Assembly: GCA_015056495.1 (NCBI GenBank)
Contig: SVGC01000016.1
Location: 35,518-99,517, forward strand
DNA from: Butyrivibrio sp.
Lineage (GTDB): Bacteria > Bacillota > Clostridia > Lachnospirales > Lachnospiraceae
Length of the DNA stretch: 64,000 nt
Reading direction: 5' to 3'
The first letter of the stretch is position 1. Each line of letters begins with the position of its first letter. Shown in pieces: positions 25,343 through 34,622 of the stretch. Both the position numbers and the translations under genes were made by a program. Below the pieces are notes generated by a model. It did not search any database. It was not told where the DNA came from and was given only the letters and a program-made list of their open reading frames with translations.

Positions 25343-27019
25343 ATGGAATCAAAAAAAGATTTTTTCCGAAAAAAGATAGATTCTCTGAAAAAATGGACAA
25401 TAAACAATAAGAAGATAGCGGCAATAGTATATTCTGCAGTTGCAGTACTGATGATCCTGATCATAGTTGTATGTGCGGTCAATAGTAGTTCCGGCAGCAG
25501 CGTTTCTACTTATAAGGAAGAAACAGTTGCCTATGGAGCTCTTACAGTTGGTATAACGGCTGAAGGAACAATAACAATAGGAACTTCCACACAAACGCTG
25601 GATATAGATATAAGTGCTTACTCAGGAGAAGGCGATTTTTCCTGGGGCGGCATGGGACAGATGGGTGGACAGACTCAGAGTACAACAACATCGTCTGATG
25701 ATGAAGATGATCGAGTACTGGATGTCGAAGCTGTATATGTAAGTGTTGGTCAGGAAGTAACTGAAGGTGAAGCGATCGCAAGACTTACAGAAGATAGCGT
25801 AACAAGTATCAAGGCAGAACTAGAGGCAGACGTTGCAGATGCTCAGAATACGTATGATCAGACAGTTGCCGATCAGACATTGACTGATCAGAGCGCTGAA
25901 GCATCCTATGCCATCAACGTATTATATGGAGACTATGCGCAAAGCGAATATGATGCAACGGTTTTAAACCTGCAAAATGCAGTTGATTCAGCACAGGATG
26001 ATCTTACAGATGCGCAGGAAGAACTTACAGAACTGACAGAGCAGCTTGAAGAAGATCAGACCAATCTGCCTATATATCAGAAAGTATTGGAAAATGCTGA
26101 ATATACTGCCAATAACATTGATAAGTATACAGAGATGTATGGCTGGCTTACTGCAGAAGAAGCAAGAGAAGATGCACAGGACAATGTGGAGGCTCTTGAG
26201 GATGAGATAGAGAGCCTTGAGACTCAGATAGAGGAGCAGGAGACCAAGATCAAGGAACTTGAAATAGCGCTTATATCTGCGCAGAAGGCATATGACCTTG
26301 GAGTAATAGAGGCACAGGCAACTTATGAAAAAGAAATGCTCTATTACAACAATGCAGATGAATATAAAGAAGTAACACTTCTTCAAAGCGCACTTACTAC
26401 CCAGCAGGCCCTCGATGATCTCGAAGAGGCACAGGAAAAACTGGATGAGTTCAACACATACATTGTAGATAACGAAATCATAGCAGCGTATAGTGGTGTA
26501 ATTTCTTCTCTGTCAATAGCGGCAGGAGATGAGCTTTATTCTGATTCAGAGATCATAACAGTAAATGATTATGATGATGTAACTGTAACTGTGGATGTAA
26601 GTGAAGATGATATAGCTCAGACAACACTTGGTTCAGAAGCCAAAGTAAATGTAAGCGCATTCCCGGATGTGACTTTCGATGCAACAGTAACCGACATAGG
26701 CGATGCTACTTATAACAGTAGTACCGGAGAGACTACATATGCAGTAACTGTTACATTATCCGGTGATATGACTGAGCTCTACGATGGTATGACAGCAGAA
26801 GTTACATTCATAACAGAAGATGTAGAAGAAGTTCTTTATATTTCAAATAGGGCAGTAACAAGAGAAGACGGCGTCTCATATGTCAAAGTAAAAGAAAATG
26901 GAAATATAGTAACTAAAGAAATTACTACAGGTTTCTCAGATGGTACATACGTACAGGTAGTAGAAGGACTTAGTGAAGGAGACATAGTAGTTATAGAAAG
27001 TCAGGTGGATAGCAATTGA
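25343..27019 (+). CDS. HlyD/MacA-type efflux adaptor, third of three
   Basis: A 558-residue adaptor. TM at about 24-46; Gly/Met stretch WGGMGQMGGQTQS near 101-113; lipoyl halves VYVSVGQEVTEGEAIARL and AYSGVISSLSIAAGDELYS; a long coiled-coil hairpin (about 155-370; EELTELTEQLEEDQTNL, EIESLETQIEEQETKIKELE); a beta-barrel and a C-terminal region (VLYISNRAVTREDGVSYVKV, GLSEGDIVVIESQ) like that of MacA. An AAAGAGG site precedes the ATG. The stop overlaps the TTG start of the permease (TTGA), so the two are translationally coupled, which makes this the most likely direct partner. Confidence 0.88.
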   Translation: MESKKDFFRKKIDSLKKWTINNKKIAAIVYSAVAVLMILIIVVCAVNSSSGSSVSTYKEETVAYGALTVGITAEGTITIGTSTQTLDIDISAYSGEGDFSWGGMGQMGGQTQSTTTSSDDEDDRVLDVEAVYVSVGQEVTEGEAIARLTEDSVTSIKAELEADVADAQNTYDQTVADQTLTDQSAEASYAINVLYGDYAQSEYDATVLNLQNAVDSAQDDLTDAQEELTELTEQLEEDQTNLPIYQKVLENAEYTANNIDKYTEMYGWLTAEEAREDAQDNVEALEDEIESLETQIEEQETKIKELEIALISAQKAYDLGVIEAQATYEKEMLYYNNADEYKEVTLLQSALTTQQALDDLEEAQEKLDEFNTYIVDNEIIAAYSGVISSLSIAAGDELYSDSEIITVNDYDDVTVTVDVSEDDIAQTTLGSEAKVNVSAFPDVTFDATVTDIGDATYNSSTGETTYAVTVTLSGDMTELYDGMTAEVTFITEDVEEVLYISNRAVTREDGVSYVKVKENGNIVTKEITTGFSDGTYVQVVEGLSEGDIVVIESQVDSN

Positions 27020-28314
27020 GATTATCAGAGATTTTTAAATTAGTATGGCTAAATTTATCCCAGAATAAGTCCAAGGTACTACTTACCAGTTTTGGTATCG
27101 TAGTTGGTGCAGCAACTATCATGCTGGTAATAGCAATTGGTACCGGTGGCCGAGAAGAAGTAGCAGAGCAGTTCAAAAATCTGAATGCAGGTGCGATCGA
27201 CATTACCTATGATTCATCCAGCTCAACATCAGAGCAGAGCGGCTTTGGTGGAGGAATGGGTAGCATGGGCGGTGGCGGTGGTCAGATGCCTGGAGGCGGA
27301 GGAATGGGAGGCATGGGCAGCAGCCAGAGAGCCGGCCAGGAAACAGTCACATTGACAGCTGATGATATGGATGACCTTGTTACATTTGTTCCGGGTATCA
27401 GCGATGCCACAATGTCTTTTTCAACCACCTCAACAGTAGATGGTGGTGAACTTGATGAAAGTACAAGCTATACAATAGCAGGTGTCAAATACAACTATGC
27501 AACCATGTCCAACCTAGAGATGGCTATTGGTGAATTTTTTTCAGAGGATGATGATACCTACAAAAATAAGTATTGCGTATTGGGATATGACGTAGCAAAA
27601 GAGATATTTGGAAGTGTATATGATGCTTATGATGAGACAGTCTACATCGATGACAGACCATATAAAGTTATTGGTGTAATAGAAGAGATAGGAAGCGTTG
27701 CCTCAGGAATAAGCCCGGATACAGCAATATTTGTTCCTTATGAAACAGGTATCAAGTATCTGACAGGTAGTAATGTAAGTCCAACGATCACTGTTGTAGC
27801 TGAAGATACAGATGAAGTAGATACGATCAAGACTTATATAGAGCAGGTTTTATCAGAGTCATATCCAAATGCAGAGTTTACCATCTCTGATGCTGGAACC
27901 AAGATGGAAGCTGCTAATCAGTCTAACAGAACCCTTACATTACTACTCATTGCAATGGCAGCTATCGTATTTGTAGTTGGTGGTATCGGAATCATGAACG
28001 TTCTGTTTGTATCTGTCAAAGAAAGAACCAATGAGATAGGTATATTAAAGGCTATAGGCTGCAGCAGAAAAGATATTTTGTTTGAATTCCTGTTAGAAGC
28101 CAGCTGCATGAGTTTTATAGGATCCATAGTCGGAATAATCTGTGCCCTTGGAATAACGCCTATATTGGAGAGCTTTAGCATGAGAGTGTCGCTGTCAATA
28201 GGTGGAGCTGTGTTATCTCTTGTATTTGGCGTCCTTACAGGTACGCTGTTTGGATTCTACCCGGCATATAAGGCATCAAGACTCATTCCTGTTGTAGCAC
28301 TTAATCAGGAATAA
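27016..28314 (+). CDS. MacB-type ABC transporter permease
   Basis: A 432-residue FtsX/MacB permease: TM1 at about 20-42, a large extracytoplasmic MacB_PCD domain (about 43-310), then three TMs (about 312-337, 358-385, 398-420) with the typical GGIGIMNVLFVSVKERTNEIGILKAIG loop, here cited by its key part ERTNEIGILKAIG. The extracytoplasmic domain contains a Gly/Met-rich insert near residues 76-103 (GGGMGSMGGGGGQMPGGGG in part), absent from model MacB proteins. TTG start overlapping the third adaptor's stop, with CAGGTGG upstream. Works with the ATPase at 29055. Substrate unknown; relatives export peptides, antibiotics or lipoproteins. Confidence 0.9.
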   Translation: MRLSEIFKLVWLNLSQNKSKVLLTSFGIVVGAATIMLVIAIGTGGREEVAEQFKNLNAGAIDITYDSSSSTSEQSGFGGGMGSMGGGGGQMPGGGGMGGMGSSQRAGQETVTLTADDMDDLVTFVPGISDATMSFSTTSTVDGGELDESTSYTIAGVKYNYATMSNLEMAIGEFFSEDDDTYKNKYCVLGYDVAKEIFGSVYDAYDETVYIDDRPYKVIGVIEEIGSVASGISPDTAIFVPYETGIKYLTGSNVSPTITVVAEDTDEVDTIKTYIEQVLSESYPNAEFTISDAGTKMEAANQSNRTLTLLLIAMAAIVFVVGGIGIMNVLFVSVKERTNEIGILKAIGCSRKDILFEFLLEASCMSFIGSIVGIICALGITPILESFSMRVSLSIGGAVLSLVFGVLTGTLFGFYPAYKASRLIPVVALNQE

Positions 28315-28352
28315 CACGCTATTAACTATAAATTGTGATAAAGGATGAGAAA

Positions 28353-29039
28353 ATGGGACAGTCACAAGAAAATAATAACGGAACGAAAATAACAGAAAAA
28401 AAGAAAAGGGAAACTTCTGCTGAGAAAAAGGCAATGATAAGCGAAGATGTAGCTCTTGGAGATATTGCCTCGGATAAGATATTCGAGGCTGATCCGGAGC
28501 TTGCCAAGGAGCTTGAAGAAGATAGAAAGATCCAGGCAAGAGCCCTTGAATATAAAGAAAAGAAATTGCAGCGTGCCCAAAAAAGGAAAAAAAGACTGAT
28601 AATCTCACTTGTTATAATCGTTATTTTATCTGCATCAGGGTTTTTGGGCTATAAATATTACCAGCAGAAAAAGGCGGCAGAAAATTCAGAGGCGATCGTA
28701 GCTGTTTCAGATGGTCAGGAATTAGTGTATGCATCTGTTACTCTTGTTGCAGGAAATAATATCACAGTTGATATATTACAGGAAACAACGTCATCTGCAG
28801 AGGAATCAGCTGAAAAAACAGATATGAAGTCTTCTGGAATGAAGGCAGGAAGATCAGATTCTGGCTCCTCTTATGCGGAGACAGGAGGAAGTACCCAGTA
28901 TCAGATACCTGTGGGGACAGTTGTCATAACTAAACTTGGTACATCTGCAACATTTTCAAGCATATCAACCGGAAACGTTCTGGCGATTGCTTTAGAAGAA
29001 GGCACAGATATTATTGATAAAGTTTGGATAATAGAATGA
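28353..29039 (+). CDS. Membrane-anchored accessory protein of the exporter
   Basis: A 228-residue protein without a firm family. The first 80 residues are charged and cytoplasmic, a single TM lies at about 84-104 (LIISLVIIVILSASGFLGY), and the outside part has a beta-rich start (YASVTLVAGNNITVDIL), a Ser/Glu-rich linker and a beta-rich end (QIPVGTVVITKLGTSATF, IDKVWIIE). The VGT-x-VxTKLGT motif is familiar to me from proteins encoded inside Lachnospiraceae MacB-like operons, which supports an accessory role. AAGGATGAG precedes the ATG at 28353; an earlier GTG at 28335 has no good site. The ATPase gene follows without a gap. Confidence 0.72.
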   Translation: MGQSQENNNGTKITEKKKRETSAEKKAMISEDVALGDIASDKIFEADPELAKELEEDRKIQARALEYKEKKLQRAQKRKKRLIISLVIIVILSASGFLGYKYYQQKKAAENSEAIVAVSDGQELVYASVTLVAGNNITVDILQETTSSAEESAEKTDMKSSGMKAGRSDSGSSYAETGGSTQYQIPVGTVVITKLGTSATFSSISTGNVLAIALEEGTDIIDKVWIIE

Positions 29040-29054
29040 TTGGAGAAAAGCTTT

Positions 29055-29726
29055 ATGTCAATGATCAAGATGGTAAACATATGTAAAGGTTTTACGGTTG
29101 GTGAAGAAAAGGTTCAGATACTTAAAAATATAAATTTCAACGTTGAAGAAGGCGAATTTGTGGCAATCCTTGGACCATCAGGTTCAGGTAAAACAACGCT
29201 GATGAACATCATAGGATGTATGGATATCTGTGATTCAGGAGAGTATTACCTTGATGGACAGGCTATACATACCATGGAAGAGGAAGACCTGGGAGATATC
29301 AGAAATAAAGAAATCGGATTTATATTTCAGAACTACCAGCTGATCCCGACTTATAACATTTTGCAAAACATCATCATGCCACTGGTTGTCAGAGGCATGA
29401 CTACAGCAGAAGCAGAAGCTAAATGTATGGAAACGATCAAGCTTCTGGGAATAGATCACAGAATACATCATAAACCTTCTGAGCTGTCCGGTGGACAGAA
29501 GCAGAGGGTATCAATAGCAAGAGCGTTGGTTGGAGAACCGGCGATACTACTTGCGGATGAACCGACTGGAGCTTTGGATAGACAAAGCGGTAAAGACGTT
29601 CTGGCACTGTTCAAACAGTTAAATGATATGGGGCATACTGTAGTAATGATCACTCATGATCTTACAGTAGCCCAGGCAGCAACGAGAATTGTTCATATAA
29701 TTGATGGACAGTTGTCGGAAGATTAA
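29055..29726 (+). CDS. MacB/LolD-type ABC transporter ATP-binding protein
   Basis: A 223-residue ABC ATPase with Walker A GPSGSGKTTLMN, Q-loop FIFQNYQLIPTYN, signature LSGGQKQRVSIARAL, Walker B AILLADEPTGALD and switch His in MITHD. It energises the permease encoded at 27016; in model MacB the ATPase and permease are fused, whereas here they are separate genes with an accessory gene between. I start at 29055 because GGAG lies 9 bp upstream; TTG at 29040 is possible but has no site. Last gene of the six-gene operon. Confidence 0.93.
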   Translation: MSMIKMVNICKGFTVGEEKVQILKNINFNVEEGEFVAILGPSGSGKTTLMNIIGCMDICDSGEYYLDGQAIHTMEEEDLGDIRNKEIGFIFQNYQLIPTYNILQNIIMPLVVRGMTTAEAEAKCMETIKLLGIDHRIHHKPSELSGGQKQRVSIARALVGEPAILLADEPTGALDRQSGKDVLALFKQLNDMGHTVVMITHDLTVAQAATRIVHIIDGQLSED

Positions 29727-29750
29727 GCACAAGCATAGAAATATGTATGG

Positions 29751-29802
29751 CAGAAGAGACATGATGGCAGTAGGGAGCCGTAATCATGTCTCTTCTTGCA
29801 TG
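29751..29802 (+). terminator. Long hairpin after the exporter operon
   Basis: GCAGAAGAGACATGAT and ATCATGTCTCTTCTTGC form a stem of about 15 bp around a 17-nt loop. There is no clear T-run, so termination or mRNA end protection are both possible. Confidence 0.6.
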
Positions 29803-29871
29803 GTAGTGCTATAAATGATAAACTAGACCGTGTTGTTTGTTTTTACAAAAAATAGATTTTTAAAAATTTTA

Positions 29872-29900
29872 TTGTATTGAGGGGATAACGGTGCTATGAT
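29872..29900 (+). promoter_or_regulatory. Promoter of the suf operon
   Basis: -35 TTGTAT (29872-29877), 17-bp spacer, -10 TATGAT (29895-29900). The expected start site near 29907 lies inside the palindromic operator at 29903-29923. Confidence 0.7.
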
Positions 29901-29902
29901 AA

Positions 29903-29923
29903 TTCCTACTAAGTATGTAGGAA
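29903..29923. promoter_or_regulatory. Palindromic operator over the suf start site (IscR/Rrf2-like)
   Basis: TTCCTAC-TAAGTAT-GTAGGAA is a perfect 7-7-7 inverted repeat directly behind the -10 box, a repressor position. Fe-S biogenesis operons in many bacteria are controlled by Rrf2-family IscR from sites like this; no rrf2 gene lies in the window. The assignment is inference. Confidence 0.6.
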
Positions 29924-30000
29924 AAGAATAAATAGCAGCGTCTTTTGTTGTATAAAGGGTAATTAATTAGATTTGGTTTCATTATTAGAAAGGATATATC

Positions 30001-30753
30001 ATGTCAGAACAATCTTTATTGCAGGTAAAAAATCTTACAGTATCAATTGATAATGAATTAGAGATCCTGCATGGAATAAACCTTAATATCGGAGCAGGTG
30101 AGACTCATGTACTCATGGGACCAAATGGTGCAGGTAAGTCTACTCTTGGTTATTCACTGATGGGCAATCCACATTATTGTGTAACTGAAGGAAGCATCAT
30201 TTTCAACGGTCAGGATATTACAAATGAAGCTACAGACAAGAGAGCCAAGGCGGGAATGTTCCTCTCTTTCCAGAACCCAATAGAAGTTCCTGGTATTTCT
30301 CTTGGTGGTTTTATAAGAAATGCATATCATGAGCAGACTGGTGCACCAGTTAAGATCCTTAAGTTCAAAAAGGACTTAAATCAGGCAATGGAACTTTTAT
30401 CAATGGATACAGCTTATGCTGACAGAGATTTAAATGTTGGTTTTTCCGGTGGTGAAAAGAAAAAGGCTGAGATCCTTCAGATGCTCATGCTTGAGCCAAA
30501 GCTTGTTATTCTTGATGAGACAGACTCTGGTCTTGACGTTGATGCTGTCAGAACAGTTTCAAAAGGAATCGAAGAGTATCAGAAGAAAAAAGATGGAGCT
30601 CTTCTTATCATAACTCATAGCACCAAGATACTTGAGTCACTTCATGTAGATTACACTCACGTGCTTGTAAAGGGACAGATTGTCCATACTGGTGATGGTT
30701 CATTGGTTGATGATATCAATGAGCATGGTTTCGAGCGCTTTGAAAGAGCATGA
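30001..30753 (+). CDS. sufC: SufC, Fe-S assembly ATPase
   Basis: The ABC-type ATPase of the SufBCD scaffold, which builds Fe-S clusters in the cytosol. The 250-residue product shows Walker A GPNGAGKSTLG (about 40-50), Q-loop LSFQNPIEVPGI, the Suf-type signature GFSGGEKKKAEILQM, Walker B KLVILDETDSGLD and switch His in IITHST. First gene of the order C-B-D-S-U that is standard in Firmicutes; an AAAGGATAT site precedes the ATG. Controlled probably by the palindrome at 29903. Confidence 0.96.
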   Translation: MSEQSLLQVKNLTVSIDNELEILHGINLNIGAGETHVLMGPNGAGKSTLGYSLMGNPHYCVTEGSIIFNGQDITNEATDKRAKAGMFLSFQNPIEVPGISLGGFIRNAYHEQTGAPVKILKFKKDLNQAMELLSMDTAYADRDLNVGFSGGEKKKAEILQMLMLEPKLVILDETDSGLDVDAVRTVSKGIEEYQKKKDGALLIITHSTKILESLHVDYTHVLVKGQIVHTGDGSLVDDINEHGFERFERA

Positions 30754-30775
30754 TGATTGCATAGAGGATAGTTTT

Positions 30776-32188
30776 ATGGAAGATAACAAGAATGTTGTTG
30801 TAGACGTTGATCGTAGCGTCTATGACATCAAGGACATAGAAACAGATCAGGACTTTTATCGTGAAAAGGAAGGCCTGACTGAAGATATAGTCAGACACGT
30901 ATCTGAAGAAAAAAATGATCCTGAATGGATGCTCGAGTTCAGATTAAAGTGTCTGAAAATATATAATGAACTGAAAATGCCGGAGTGGGGTCCAGATATT
31001 GATGGACTTGATATGGACAAAATAGCCACATACGTGCGTCACAAGTCTGATATGAAGGGTAATTGGGAAGATGTACCTGAAGATATCAAGAACACTTTTG
31101 AAAGACTTGGAATACCTCAGGCAGAAAGAGAATCCCTTGCAGGTGTTGGTGCGCAGTATGACTCAGAGCTTGTATACCACAATGTAAAAGATGAGGTTGC
31201 AGCTCAGGGCGTTATTTATACAGATATTGAAAGTGCTCTTAGAGGTGAATATGCCGACATGATCAAAGAGCATTTCATGAAGCTTGTTCCTCCAACAAAC
31301 CACAAATTTGCAGCATTGCATGGTGCAGTTTGGTCTGGTGGTTCATTTGTATATGTACCAAAGAATGTAAAGGTTGAAATTCCACTGCAGTCATATTTTA
31401 GATTGAATGCAGCAGGAGCAGGACAGTTTGAGCACACACTTATCATAGTTGATGAAGGCGCAGATCTTCATTTCATTGAAGGCTGCTCAGCACCAAAATA
31501 TAACGTAGCCAATCTTCACGCAGGCTGCGTAGAATTGTTTGTTGCCAAGAATGCCAGACTTCGTTATTCAACTATAGAGAACTGGTCCAAAAATATGTAT
31601 AACCTCAATACTAAGCGTGCCATTGTAGAAGAGGGCGGTGTTATGGAATGGGTATCTGGTTCTTTTGGATCACATACAGGATACCTCTATCCAATGACTA
31701 TACTTAAGGGTGAGCGTTCCAAGATGGAATATACAGGTATAACTTTTGCCGGCAAGGGTCAGAACCTTGATACCGGAGCCAAAGTTGTTCATCAGGGAGC
31801 GGATACTACATCAGTCATAACAACCAAATCTATTTCTAAAGATGGCGGTATCGGAACATATCGAAGCAGCGTTGTGATACAGCCTACAGCTAAAAGAGCC
31901 AAGGCTTCAGTTTCCTGTGATTCTCTGATGCTTGACTCCATTTCAAGATCAGATACTGTTCCGGGAATGGATATCAGAACTAATGATGCAGATGTAGGTC
32001 ATGAAGCCAAGATTGGTCGTATCAGTGACGAAGCTGTATTTTATCTTATGTCCAGAGGACTTAGCGAAGCAGATGCAAGAGCAATGATAGTCAGTGGTTT
32101 TGCTGATCCTGTTTCAAAAGAGCTTCCTCTTGAATATGCAGTAGAGATGAACAATTTGATCAAGCTGGAAATGAGTGGAAACGGCTGA
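30776..32188 (+). CDS. sufB: SufB, Fe-S scaffold protein
   Basis: Scaffold subunit of SufBC2D, on which the nascent cluster is assembled. The 470-residue product has the usual length and landmarks: GVGAQYDSE near 125, SGGSFVYVPKNV, FEHTLIIVDEGADLHFIEGC, VEEGGVMEWVSGSFGSH, and near the C-terminus NDADVGHEAKIGRISDEAVFYLMSRG (His and Asp of the interface written by key residues HEAKIGR). Starts at 30776 with GAGGATAG upstream; an in-frame ATG at 30680 is inside sufC. Coupled with sufC and sufD at short spacing. Confidence 0.95.
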   Translation: MEDNKNVVVDVDRSVYDIKDIETDQDFYREKEGLTEDIVRHVSEEKNDPEWMLEFRLKCLKIYNELKMPEWGPDIDGLDMDKIATYVRHKSDMKGNWEDVPEDIKNTFERLGIPQAERESLAGVGAQYDSELVYHNVKDEVAAQGVIYTDIESALRGEYADMIKEHFMKLVPPTNHKFAALHGAVWSGGSFVYVPKNVKVEIPLQSYFRLNAAGAGQFEHTLIIVDEGADLHFIEGCSAPKYNVANLHAGCVELFVAKNARLRYSTIENWSKNMYNLNTKRAIVEEGGVMEWVSGSFGSHTGYLYPMTILKGERSKMEYTGITFAGKGQNLDTGAKVVHQGADTTSVITTKSISKDGGIGTYRSSVVIQPTAKRAKASVSCDSLMLDSISRSDTVPGMDIRTNDADVGHEAKIGRISDEAVFYLMSRGLSEADARAMIVSGFADPVSKELPLEYAVEMNNLIKLEMSGNG

Positions 32189-32205
32189 TATAGATGGAGA
32201 CAGTT

Positions 32206-33372
32206 ATGGATCTGAATTTAAAAGTTAATGTCATTCCTGCACTTACATATAATAAGCTGCAGTTAAATGGCAGTAGCATTAATGAAAATGGAATAGATAT
32301 AACAAGCGTAGGTACTCCTGATCCTGAGAGATTACCTCAAGGTGTGGATATCAGGACAGGTGTGGACACTGAAGAAGCAGAGAGCATTTTTGCCTGCTAT
32401 AGAGAAAAAATGCTCAAAGCAGATGAAGGTCTGCCAAAGCCAAATGGTGACCAGTCATATAGAAATGACAACCAGTCTACAAGAACCGGAATGGGTATCG
32501 AAGTAGATGAGCTGCTGGATAAGGCTGGGGTTAGATCAGATGTTTACTACGTTGCAGAAGATGTAAAAATTGACGAACCTCTTGTTCTACATTATGAATT
32601 GTCAGATGGAGATGGAAGTCTTTCAAGACAGATCATTCACCTGAAGGAAAATTCAGAGCTTACAGTAGTAATGTTCTATGAATCAGATGAAGAGGCAGCA
32701 GGATTTCAGGGAGTAAGTACTAAAGTACTTGTTGAAAAAAATGCTAAATTAAAATTATTCAAGATACAGAAGCTTGGAAACAAGTTCCTACACTTTGATG
32801 ATTTTGGCGGAGTTGTAGATGACAATGGAAAAGTTGAAATTGTTCAGATAGAACTTGGTGCCATCAAGAACTGGAATGGTGTACATATCACATTATTTGG
32901 AAAAGAAGCATCCTTCCTTGATAATACAGGATATCTGTGCGTGGGCGAGCAGCAATACGATATGAATTACATCGCTGAGCATAGAGGCAAAAAGACTGTG
33001 TCTGATATGTACTTCAGAGGAGTACTTGAAGGTTCAGCACAGAAAGTATTCAGAGATACTCTTGATTTTAAGAGCGGATGTTCAGGTGCAAAGGGTAACG
33101 AACAGGAAGATACACTTCTTTTGACACCAGAAGTAGTTAACCGTTCTATGCCGATCATCTTATGTCAGGAAGAGGATGTCGATGGTACGCATGGAGCTAC
33201 TATTGGACAGCTTTCAGAAGATGTTCTGTTTTACATGAATTCTAGAGGAATCGATGACGAAGAGGCCAAAAAGCTTATGGTCAGAGCAAGACTTGAAAGT
33301 CTTGTAAAGATGATACCGGATGGAGCTACTGCCGGTAAAATGCAATATTTTGTACAGAATATGAATGCTTGA
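32206..33372 (+). CDS. sufD: SufD, Fe-S scaffold partner
   Basis: A 388-residue SufD-type beta-helix protein that pairs with SufB. The C-terminal half has the family pattern: ISLKENSELTVVMFYE-like strand (HLKENSELTVVMFYE here), AEHRGKKTVSDMYFRGVLEG, CQEEDVDGTHGATIGQLSEDVLFYMNSRG (in part) and MVRARLESLVKMIP. The N-terminal domain is short and divergent, as often in SufD. I start at 32206, where GGAG lies 6 bp upstream; the ATG at 32194 has no site. Lies 17 bp after sufB. Confidence 0.92.
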   Translation: MDLNLKVNVIPALTYNKLQLNGSSINENGIDITSVGTPDPERLPQGVDIRTGVDTEEAESIFACYREKMLKADEGLPKPNGDQSYRNDNQSTRTGMGIEVDELLDKAGVRSDVYYVAEDVKIDEPLVLHYELSDGDGSLSRQIIHLKENSELTVVMFYESDEEAAGFQGVSTKVLVEKNAKLKLFKIQKLGNKFLHFDDFGGVVDDNGKVEIVQIELGAIKNWNGVHITLFGKEASFLDNTGYLCVGEQQYDMNYIAEHRGKKTVSDMYFRGVLEGSAQKVFRDTLDFKSGCSGAKGNEQEDTLLLTPEVVNRSMPIILCQEEDVDGTHGATIGQLSEDVLFYMNSRGIDDEEAKKLMVRARLESLVKMIPDGATAGKMQYFVQNMNA

Positions 33373-33398
33373 AGCAATACATAATTAAGGAGTCTACT

Positions 33399-34622
33399 AT
33401 GGCTATCAATCTTGCAGATTTTAGAAAAGATTTCCCTATTTTGCAAAAGGGAGATTATATATATTTTGATAATGCTGCTACTACGCAGAGACCTACACAG
33501 GTTGTTGATGCAATCAAAGATTTTTACGAAAATTCCAATGCTAACCCTCTTCGTGGGTTATATGACTGGAGTGTTGCAGCAACAGAAGAATACGAATCTG
33601 CAAGAGAAGTAGTTTCCCAGTTTATTGGCGCAGACAGACCTGAAGAAATCATTTTTACCCGTAATACTACAGAATCACTTAATCTTGTAGCATATACTTA
33701 TGGTATGAGTAATATTTCTGCTGGTGATGAGATCGTTATCACAGTAATGGAGCATCACAGTAATATCCTTCCATGGCAGAAGGTTGCCAGAGAAAAAGGT
33801 GCAAAGCTTGTATTCATGGAGCCATTGGAAGATGGAACTATTACTGAAGAGGAATATAAGAGTAAGATTACTGATAGAACTAAGATTGTTTCCGTAGGAC
33901 ATGTTTCTAATGTTCTTGGAATCACTAATCCTGTAAGAGCGATTGCAGATTATGCCCATTCAAAAGGAGCAGTTGTAATAGTAGATGGTGCACAGTCTAC
34001 ACCACATATGAGTGTTGATGTAAAAGCACTTGGCGCAGACTTTTTTGCATTATCGGGTCATAAGCTTCTAGGACCTATGGGAATAGGAGCACTCTATGGA
34101 AGATATGAGCTTCTTGAGAAGATGCCTCCATTTCTGACAGGGGGCGAGATGATCGAGTATGTTACAAGAGAAGATGCAACCTGGGCAGAAATACCACATA
34201 AGTTTGAAGCTGGTACAGTAAATGCGGCTGGAGCTGTTGGATTAAAGGCTGCGATCAGATATATACAGAATATTGGAATGGACAACATCTCTGCCCATGA
34301 AAAAGAGCTTACTGCCCAGCTGATGGACGGATTGAAAAAAATGCCGTATATTAAAGTATATGGATCAGAAGATCCTGCAAAGCATTGTGGAATTGTTACA
34401 TTTACAATGGACGGTGTTCACCCTCATGATATTTCTTCAGTACTTAATGAAGATCATGTATGTGTAAGAGCCGGACATCATTGTGCGCAGCCACTTATGC
34501 AGTTTATTGGTGCAGGCTCAACTGCAAGAGCCAGTCTGTATTTTTACAATACACAAGATGAAGTAGAACGCTTTTTAGAAAAGCTCTCTAATGTTAGAAA
34601 GGTTATGGGTTATGGAGCTTAA
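33399..34622 (+). CDS. sufS: SufS cysteine desulfurase
   Basis: PLP enzyme that takes sulfur from cysteine and hands it to SufU. The 407-residue product shows YFDNAATTQRP at the start, EHHSNILPWQ, VDGAQSTPH, the PLP lysine in FALSGHKLLGPMG, and the catalytic cysteine loop VRAGHHCAQPLM (Cys about 364), the arrangement of group II desulfurases. AAGGAG lies 8 bp before the ATG at 33399; an in-frame ATG at 33369 overlaps sufD and lacks a site. Overlaps sufU by 11 bp. Confidence 0.96.
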   Translation: MAINLADFRKDFPILQKGDYIYFDNAATTQRPTQVVDAIKDFYENSNANPLRGLYDWSVAATEEYESAREVVSQFIGADRPEEIIFTRNTTESLNLVAYTYGMSNISAGDEIVITVMEHHSNILPWQKVAREKGAKLVFMEPLEDGTITEEEYKSKITDRTKIVSVGHVSNVLGITNPVRAIADYAHSKGAVVIVDGAQSTPHMSVDVKALGADFFALSGHKLLGPMGIGALYGRYELLEKMPPFLTGGEMIEYVTREDATWAEIPHKFEAGTVNAAGAVGLKAAIRYIQNIGMDNISAHEKELTAQLMDGLKKMPYIKVYGSEDPAKHCGIVTFTMDGVHPHDISSVLNEDHVCVRAGHHCAQPLMQFIGAGSTARASLYFYNTQDEVERFLEKLSNVRKVMGYGA

